This document shows, piece by piece, positions 59,823 through 64,000 of a DNA stretch of 64,000 nt. Positions within the stretch are counted from its first letter, which is position 1; each line of letters opens with the position of its first letter. The notes beneath the pieces are model-generated. The model made no database searches, was not told where the DNA came from, and worked only from the letters and a program-made list of their open reading frames with translations. Origin of the DNA: Paludibacter sp. 47-17 (GTDB taxonomy: Bacteria; Bacteroidota; Bacteroidia; Bacteroidales; Paludibacteraceae); contig MKVT01000018.1 of assembly GCA_001898935.1 (NCBI GenBank), positions 47,892-111,891 on the forward strand, in the 5' to 3' direction. A program made the translations under genes and the position numbers.

Positions 59823-60035
59823 TTACACTACCATTAAATAAGAATTGTCAGGATGTATTTTCAGGATGTATTTTTGCCCATTATCTTTGAATTTGTTTTC
59901 GTCAGTTTTTGTTATACGATTGTCCCCCAGAGTCGATAATTCGTAAGTGAGAGGTTGAGCTTCATTGTTTGCTATAAGCGAACCTAAGGAGGATAAAAAT
60001 ATCCCTTTTAATATTTCTTCAAATCTTCTTTTCAT
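59823..60035 (-). pseudogene. Short open frame truncated by the IS
   Basis: A minus-strand frame of 70 codons (MKRRFEEILKGIFLSSLGSL ...). Its stop lies within the IS terminal repeat and the last few residues come from the junction, so the true C-terminus is lost. No family recognised; it may be a residual fragment of a host-island gene or non-coding. Confidence 0.3.
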
Positions 60036-60649
60036 GGTATCGTATTACTAATTAAAATGGCAAATGTAATAACTTTTGTAAGATAAAGCTCTATTTCTTA
60101 GTAGTCTTCTTCATTTTCTCTCTTTTTACACCTATTGTATACTCCAAATAACGCAAGAATGAATTAGGAAATACATTTTTTATCTAAAAAATGGTACTTG
60201 GTTTTTCCATCTTATTCCTAATTATTTCAGTTTTGCCTTTTCCAACTACTTAAATTCTTCTATCAGAACTTGCTCATATCATTCTTGTTTTCGGGTAATC
60301 TTCACGCTATTTTGTCCTTTTTTCAAAAGATAGTTTCGAGCAGGTTCACATCTTTGGGCTTACTCTGCATCCTACAAAGAACTAGCAAGCAACTTAATAT
60401 CCATGACCCGTCATGCTAAAGAATATTCATTTGTATTGGCATTGAAAATCTGGCTACACCCATATTTTCAGGCAAATAATGTCATATTGCAACCTCTGAT
60501 TCTGTAAAAGCTCTTCAATTTTTGAAAGTAATTTCTGTGGCAATATATTGATGTACTTTATTGGAGCAACAGTAAGAAATATATAACTTTGCATCCACTG
60601 CAACGACAAAACGCATTTCGGAAAAAGAGCTTAACCCTACAACAGCCGG
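60036..60649. other. AT-rich region without recognisable gene
   Basis: About 610 bases between the IS-truncated frame and the AraC gene. Apart from the AraC promoter at its right end nothing was recognised; it looks like decayed sequence. Confidence 0.5.
60561..60591 (+). promoter_or_regulatory. Promoter of the AraC-family regulator
   Basis: TTGG (60561-60564), 19-base spacer, TAACTTTG (60584-60591), 58 bases before the ATG. Confidence 0.6.
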
Positions 60650-61507
60650 ATGAACCGCGAATTATTCTCCATACAATCCTTAAAAACAGAGGAATTGGCT
60701 GCTTCGGCATATCGTGTCGAGTATTATTCGCTGCTGCTGTTCAAGGGCGACAACCGTTTTCTGGTGGATGGTGTGCCCTATCGTTCGCAAAGCCACACCA
60801 TCCTATTCCTCGCACCCTACCAGTCGTTCCGCCGGTTAAGCGGCGAGAGCGGCGAGAGCGGCGAGAGCGGCGAAATACGACTCATGCAGTTTCACGGCGA
60901 TTTCTATTGCATCGAATATCATAAAAAAGAAGTTGCCTGCAATGGGCTGTTGTTCAACAATATCTATCTTTCTCCCCATATCGAAGTAGCGGAAGGGTTG
61001 TGGAACGAGGTGATGTCCATTTTGGAGAAGATCAACGAACACAATCGTCCTGACACTTATTTTGAAGCCATTGTCAAGTCGTACCTGCAACTGATACTGG
61101 CGTTGAGCAGCAAGGCAAAAGTCGAGGAGATCGGAAAATCGGAACATGCCAATCCGAACGTTGGCGAAATGAGCCGTTTTGTAGAATTGATCGAAAAGCA
61201 TTTTATCAACGAGCGAAATGTATCGTTTTACGCCGCTGCTTTTTCGCTTACCACAGACTCTTTCAGCAAAAAAGTAAAAAAAGAATTTGCCAAAACGCCC
61301 TCACAGCTTATCCAGGAACGTGTAACCCTCGAAGCGAAGAAACTCCTTCATCTGACCTATAAATCCGTCAAAGAAATCGCCGCAGCATTGAATTTCGAAG
61401 ACGAATTTTATTTCAGCCGCTATTTCAAGAAAAATGTCGGTTTGTCACCGGCCCGTTACCGCGAAAAAACAGGAATTTCCATCGTGGCAAAAAAATCTAT
61501 GGAATAA
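60650..61507 (+). CDS. AraC-family transcriptional regulator
   Basis: A 285-residue regulator. The N-terminal cupin-like sensing part (about 1-120) is followed by the C-terminal double helix-turn-helix (about 180-275), with SFYAAAFSLTTDSFSKKVKKE and SVKEIAAALNFEDEFYFSRY then FKKNVGLSPARYREK, the classic AraC signature. A 9-bp unit repeated three times (60841-60867) encodes GESGESGES within the sensing part. It is upstream of a DUF417/RclC-like gene on the same strand, so it may control that gene as RclR controls rclC in Escherichia coli, but the sensing Cys/His residues of RclR were not matched. Confidence 0.88.
   Translation: MNRELFSIQSLKTEELAASAYRVEYYSLLLFKGDNRFLVDGVPYRSQSHTILFLAPYQSFRRLSGESGESGESGEIRLMQFHGDFYCIEYHKKEVACNGLLFNNIYLSPHIEVAEGLWNEVMSILEKINEHNRPDTYFEAIVKSYLQLILALSSKAKVEEIGKSEHANPNVGEMSRFVELIEKHFINERNVSFYAAAFSLTTDSFSKKVKKEFAKTPSQLIQERVTLEAKKLLHLTYKSVKEIAAALNFEDEFYFSRYFKKNVGLSPARYREKTGISIVAKKSME
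60841..60874 (+). repeat. In-frame 9-bp tandem repeat in the AraC gene
   Basis: CGGCGAGAG repeated three times exactly, plus a partial fourth CGGCGA. Gain or loss of units keeps the frame and would vary a Gly-Glu-Ser loop. Confidence 0.85.
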
Positions 61508-61559
61508 TCTTTTTTGTCCATTTCCTGCCAGCCCCATCCGACCTACTTTTGCAAACGTA

Positions 61560-61643
61560 ATGATGAGCCCGATGAAAGGAAAGGGCTGCAGCCGCCCTTT
61601 TTGTCCGGAAAGCACGCATAAACCCTGTTGTAAAACGCCATAG
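61560..61643 (+). CDS. Possible Cys-rich micropeptide
   Basis: A 27-residue open frame reading MMSPMKGKGCSRPFCPESTH and ending KPCCKTP, with four cysteines (10, 15, 23, 24). It lies in the 284-base gap between the AraC gene and the DUF417 gene. A TACTTTTG box at 61544-61551 sits just before it, which would leave almost no leader. Could be a real redox or metal-binding leader peptide or chance. Confidence 0.3.
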   Translation: MMSPMKGKGCSRPFCPESTHKPCCKTP

Positions 61644-61791
61644 CGCAGAGAACGGCAGAAGTTGTGTCGCCGGACGAATATCGCAGGGACGAACGTTGCG
61701 GCAGTAACCTGCAGTTTCCCCGACAAACAAGTCGTTCAACGAGGTGCACAAACAAAGGAATTGAAGTAACTAACTCAAAACAAAAACAAGT

Positions 61792-62421
61792 ATGAACACT
61801 GTAATCAAGTTGGCGAGTAAAATTCTTGTAGACAACCAACACCACTGGTTTCATTTTATGCGGATAGCTATTTTTGTCGTCATGGCGTGGATTGGCGGGC
61901 TGAAAGCTTTTCAATACGAAGCCGACGGCATTGTTCCTTTTGTCTCGAACAGTCCGTTTATGAGTTTTCTGTATAGTAATTCATCGAAAACAGCGATCAA
62001 CGAAAAAGGCGAAACCGTAAAAGAATACGTGCTGCACAAAAATCCGGAAGGAAAAATGGTAGTAAAAAACATCGAATGGCACAAGTCCAACGGCACTTAT
62101 GCCTTTGCCTACGGCCTGGGTGCAATGATAATCGTCATCGGTTTGTTCACCCTGCTGGGTATTTGGCTGGATACAATCGGACTGATAGGCGGATTGCTCA
62201 CGTTCGGGATGTCGATTGTAACGCTCTCGTTTCTGATCACCACACCCGAAACGTGGGTACCCAATCTGGGCGGCGATTTACCTACGCCCGCACATGGTTT
62301 TCCCTACCTTTCGGCTGCCGGACGATTGGTTATAAAAGACATTATTATGATGGCTGGGGGATTGCTCGTAGCCACCGACTGTGCCAGGCGCATCCTGAGC
62401 AAACAGCAAAAACAGGCTTAA
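61792..62421 (+). CDS. DUF417 family (YkgB/RclC-like) membrane protein
   Basis: A 209-residue inner-membrane protein with four predicted spans (about 21-40, 103-122, 128-150, 185-202). The segments HWFHFMRIAIFVVMAWIGGL and YEADGIVPFVSNSPFMSF are the DUF417 signature; the C-terminal GRLVIKDIIMMAGGLL is also conserved. RclC, a DUF417 protein, helps Escherichia coli survive reactive chlorine; here an AraC gene precedes it, as in the rcl locus. The last 62 residues are encoded in the duplicated unit, so a 3' copy is found downstream. Confidence 0.88.
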   Translation: MNTVIKLASKILVDNQHHWFHFMRIAIFVVMAWIGGLKAFQYEADGIVPFVSNSPFMSFLYSNSSKTAINEKGETVKEYVLHKNPEGKMVVKNIEWHKSNGTYAFAYGLGAMIIVIGLFTLLGIWLDTIGLIGGLLTFGMSIVTLSFLITTPETWVPNLGGDLPTPAHGFPYLSAAGRLVIKDIIMMAGGLLVATDCARRILSKQQKQA

Positions 62422-62426
62422 TAATC

Positions 62427-62462
62427 AAACAGGCTGTCCGGAATGTTTCGGACAGCCTGTTT
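62427..62462. terminator. Bidirectional terminator, copy 1
   Basis: A 14-bp stem (62427-62440 with 62449-62462) after the DUF417 stop; T-run on plus is short but A/T-rich flanks exist on both sides. It separates convergent genes. Confidence 0.75.
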
Positions 62463-62474
62463 CAGCTATTGCGA

Positions 62475-62774
62475 TTAATTTGTTTTCACACAGCGAATGG
62501 CTCCAAACATTGCAAATGCATCCGAGGCGATTTCGTCGCATACCACATCGCCATAAGGAGGATTGTCGGAAGTGGCTGCGTGGAAGAACCAGCAATTATT
62601 GGGGTCGTTATTCCACAAATCGCTTGCAAGCCAGATAGCCCAGGTTCCGTAATGAATAGGCCACTCTTCCCAGAAAGTGCCGGCGCCGACGGCCGAAAAA
62701 CCACTGGCATTGGTTGCTCCCGAATTCGACCAGTAGGGACCGGTACGGCGGATCGAATTGTAACGCTCGAGCGT
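62475..62774 (-). pseudogene. 3' fragment of the FISUMP gene (duplication copy 1)
   Basis: About 100 codons identical to the end of the gene at 63017, with the stop at 62475-62477. It has no start and is cut at the duplication junction, where DUF417 coding sequence resumes on the other strand. Confidence 0.85.
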
Positions 62775-62963
62775 CTGATCACCACACCCGAAACGTGGGT
62801 ACCCAATCTGGGCGGCGATTTACCTACGCCCGCACATGGTTTTCCCTACCTTTCGGCTGCCGGACGATTGGTTATAAAAGACATTATTATGATGGCTGGG
62901 GGATTGCTCGTAGCCACCGACTGTGCCAGGCGCATCCTGAGCAAACAGCAAAAACAGGCTTAA
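62775..62963 (+). pseudogene. 3' fragment of the DUF417 gene (duplication copy 2)
   Basis: Codons for residues 148-209 of the DUF417 protein plus stop, without the upstream part. An open frame runs into it from copy 1 but the fusion has no start of its own and is not a real gene. Confidence 0.85.
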
Positions 62964-62968
62964 TAATC

Positions 62969-63004
62969 AAACAGGCTGTCCGGAATGTTTCGGACAGCCT
63001 GTTT
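62969..63004. terminator. Bidirectional terminator, copy 2
   Basis: Second copy of the 14-bp stem hairpin; it lies 12 bases after the FISUMP stop and is the functional one for that gene. Confidence 0.75.
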
Positions 63005-63016
63005 CAGCTATTGCGA

Positions 63017-64000
63017 TTAATTTGTTTTCACACAGCGAATGGCTCCAAACATTGCAAATGCATCCGAGGCGATTTCGTCGCATACCACATCGCCATAAGG
63101 AGGATTGTCGGAAGTGGCTGCGTGGAAGAACCAGCAATTATTGGGGTCGTTATTCCACAAATCGCTTGCAAGCCAGATAGCCCAGGTTCCGTAATGAATA
63201 GGCCACTCTTCCCAGAAAGTGCCGGCGCCGACGGCCGAAAAACCACTGGCATTGGTTGCTCCCGAATTCGACCAGTAGGGACCGGTACGGCGGATCGAAT
63301 TGTAACGCTCGAGCGTTTGAAGCGAAATAGCATCCCGGAGCGTTCGCCATTCAAAATGATCGGGGATATGCCAGCCTTCGGGACACAAATCTTTGTGATG
63401 GATGGTTTGGTATTTATAAGCAAGGCCGGCAATATCCTTTGTCGCCGGATCGTCGTTAAAATACCTGCAAATGGGAGTGGTACGCCGGTCGGGATCGGCT
63501 AAAAACTCTGCTTGCGAGGCCCTGAGCGTAATATCCGTGCCGTCGGCATATTTAGTGGCCTTCAGGTTTTCGGCCATCCACACCTGATCGCCTATCGTGA
63601 TGGTAGCGTAATGATTACCATTGGCATCGGTACAGGGCACAAAATTAAATTCAATCGTTTTATCGGCCGTAATCACCTCCGAAACCAGCGTAATCATAGT
63701 ACCGGAAGTGGCCCGGAAAATAATCCGGTCGCCGGGGGAATAATCCATCGATACTGCCGATACCGATTGCACACGAGCAGGGGCCGAATCTTTTACGCCG
63801 CCTTCGGAAACAATCCGGGCCGCATTACCGGCGGAACCCCGGCTTACCAACTTGGTGGCGTATGTAAAACCATTACCCTGGACCCGTACAATACAAACAC
63901 CTTCGGGAAGCGTAAGATTGAAACGGAACCGGCCTGCTTCCAGCGCTGCGGACAACGATGATAACTTACGACCGTCGGGGCTGAATAATCCGATGCTGGT
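63017..64000 (-). CDS. FISUMP-domain secreted/surface protein, 3' part
   Basis: At least 327 codons of a minus-strand gene open to the right edge. The part nearest the edge (TSIGLFSPDGRKL then LPEGVCIVRVQGNGFTYATK) resembles a T9SS-tail-like beta domain. A linker follows, and then the FISUMP domain (Fibrobacter succinogenes major paralogous domain): GNHYATITIGDQVWMAENLK, then CPEGWHIPDHFEWRTLRDAI, and finally FGAIRCVKTN. FISUMP proteins are typically exported and paralogous within Bacteroidales; function is unknown. The 3' 300 bases are duplicated at 62475-62774. The start lies outside the window. Confidence 0.88.
   Translation of the reverse strand, partial: TSIGLFSPDGRKLSSLSAALEAGRFRFNLTLPEGVCIVRVQGNGFTYATKLVSRGSAGNAARIVSEGGVKDSAPARVQSVSAVSMDYSPGDRIIFRATSGTMITLVSEVITADKTIEFNFVPCTDANGNHYATITIGDQVWMAENLKATKYADGTDITLRASQAEFLADPDRRTTPICRYFNDDPATKDIAGLAYKYQTIHHKDLCPEGWHIPDHFEWRTLRDAISLQTLERYNSIRRTGPYWSNSGATNASGFSAVGAGTFWEEWPIHYGTWAIWLASDLWNNDPNNCWFFHAATSDNPPYGDVVCDEIASDAFAMFGAIRCVKTN

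Larger units (their letters stand above)
58457..59828 (+). mobile_element. IS256-family insertion sequence
   Basis: About 1372 bp bounded by imperfect terminal inverted repeats: GTGTAAAGTAAACTGTGTCA at the left and, in reverse complement, GTGTAATTGGAACTGTGTCA at the right. It holds one intact transposase. No 8-bp target duplication is obvious in the flanks (CCAAGAGA versus TACCATTA), suggesting flank rearrangement or ends set slightly wrong. Confidence 0.8.
62233..62774. repeat. Tandem duplication, copy 1 (542 bp)
   Basis: This unit contains the 3' end of the DUF417 gene, a terminator and the 3' end of the FISUMP gene. It is followed directly by a second copy that appears identical. The junction has one base of shared sequence (T). 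Confidence 0.95.
62775..63316. repeat. Tandem duplication, copy 2 (542 bp)
   Basis: The second copy of the unit; here the FISUMP gene continues rightward in frame, so copy 2 carries its intact 3' end, while the DUF417 part is a fragment. Confidence 0.95.

Noticed and set aside
62076..62963. A 295-codon frame spanning the duplication junction
   Set aside because: It reads the DUF417 gene in a wrong frame, then the antisense of the FISUMP fragment, and only at the end joins the true DUF417 frame. It is a by-product of the tandem duplication.

Overview
The window is a chromosomal segment of a Bacteroidota bacterium, almost certainly order Bacteroidales. Signs are the promoter form TTG/TTTG-N(18-23)-TAnnTTTG before many genes, a type IX secretion (T9SS) sorting tail on a subtilase, a FISUMP-type (Fibrobacter succinogenes major paralogous domain) protein, TamL and OMP_b-brl-type outer-membrane proteins, an EF-G2 paralog, and the linkage rpsU-xerC-hpf-tRNAs-tuf-secE-nusG-rplKAJL-rpoBC. 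Genus cannot be fixed from the sequence alone; a Dysgonomonadaceae/Tannerellaceae/Porphyromonadaceae-like anaerobe fits.

Region 1 (1-16,470) is information processing, nearly all on the minus strand: the 5' end of mutL, a small membrane protein, a mannose-1-phosphate guanylyltransferase, then (reading leftward from 16.3 kb) rpsU, xerC-like recombinase, hpf, tRNA-Thr/Tyr/Gly/Thr, tuf, tRNA-Trp, secE, nusG, rplK, rplA, rplJ, rplL, rpoB, rpoC. Strong hairpins sit at the tRNA-tuf promoter, between tuf and tRNA-Trp, between rplL and rpoB, and after rpoC.

Region 2 (16,471-21,412): nspC (polyamine synthesis), recQ and an acyl-CoA synthetase. Region 3 (21,413-24,350) is an AT-rich insertion with an integrase relic, an IS-end-like palindrome and two overlapping lipoprotein genes of unknown role. 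Region 4 (24,380-54,000) is ordinary core genome: BFD-type ferredoxin, T9SS subtilase, xseA, a MurG-like glycosyltransferase, cvpA-rnhB, tamL, an rRNA/tRNA methyltransferase, a TonB-dependent-receptor-like protein, pyk, aroQ, an ECF sigma operon, an S9 peptidase, a methyltransferase, EF-G2, PAP2 phosphatase, a NadR-like kinase, cysE, an RlmL-like methyltransferase and the formate fermentation operon pflB-pflA-focA.

Region 5 (54,388-60,600) starts at a tRNA-Leu and is an accessory, AT-rich island: a Cys-rich 68-aa protein, a 98-aa GIY-YIG-like protein, a DUF1883-TIR gene broken by three lesions, an AbiEi/AbiEii pair, att-like debris and an IS256-family element. The first three genes look like a decayed anti-phage-type cassette and are the best candidate for something undescribed. 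Region 6 (60,650-64,000) returns to host-like composition: an AraC regulator with an in-frame 9-bp repeat, a possible Cys-rich micropeptide, a DUF417/RclC-like membrane protein, an exact 542-bp tandem duplication, and a FISUMP-type protein running off the end.
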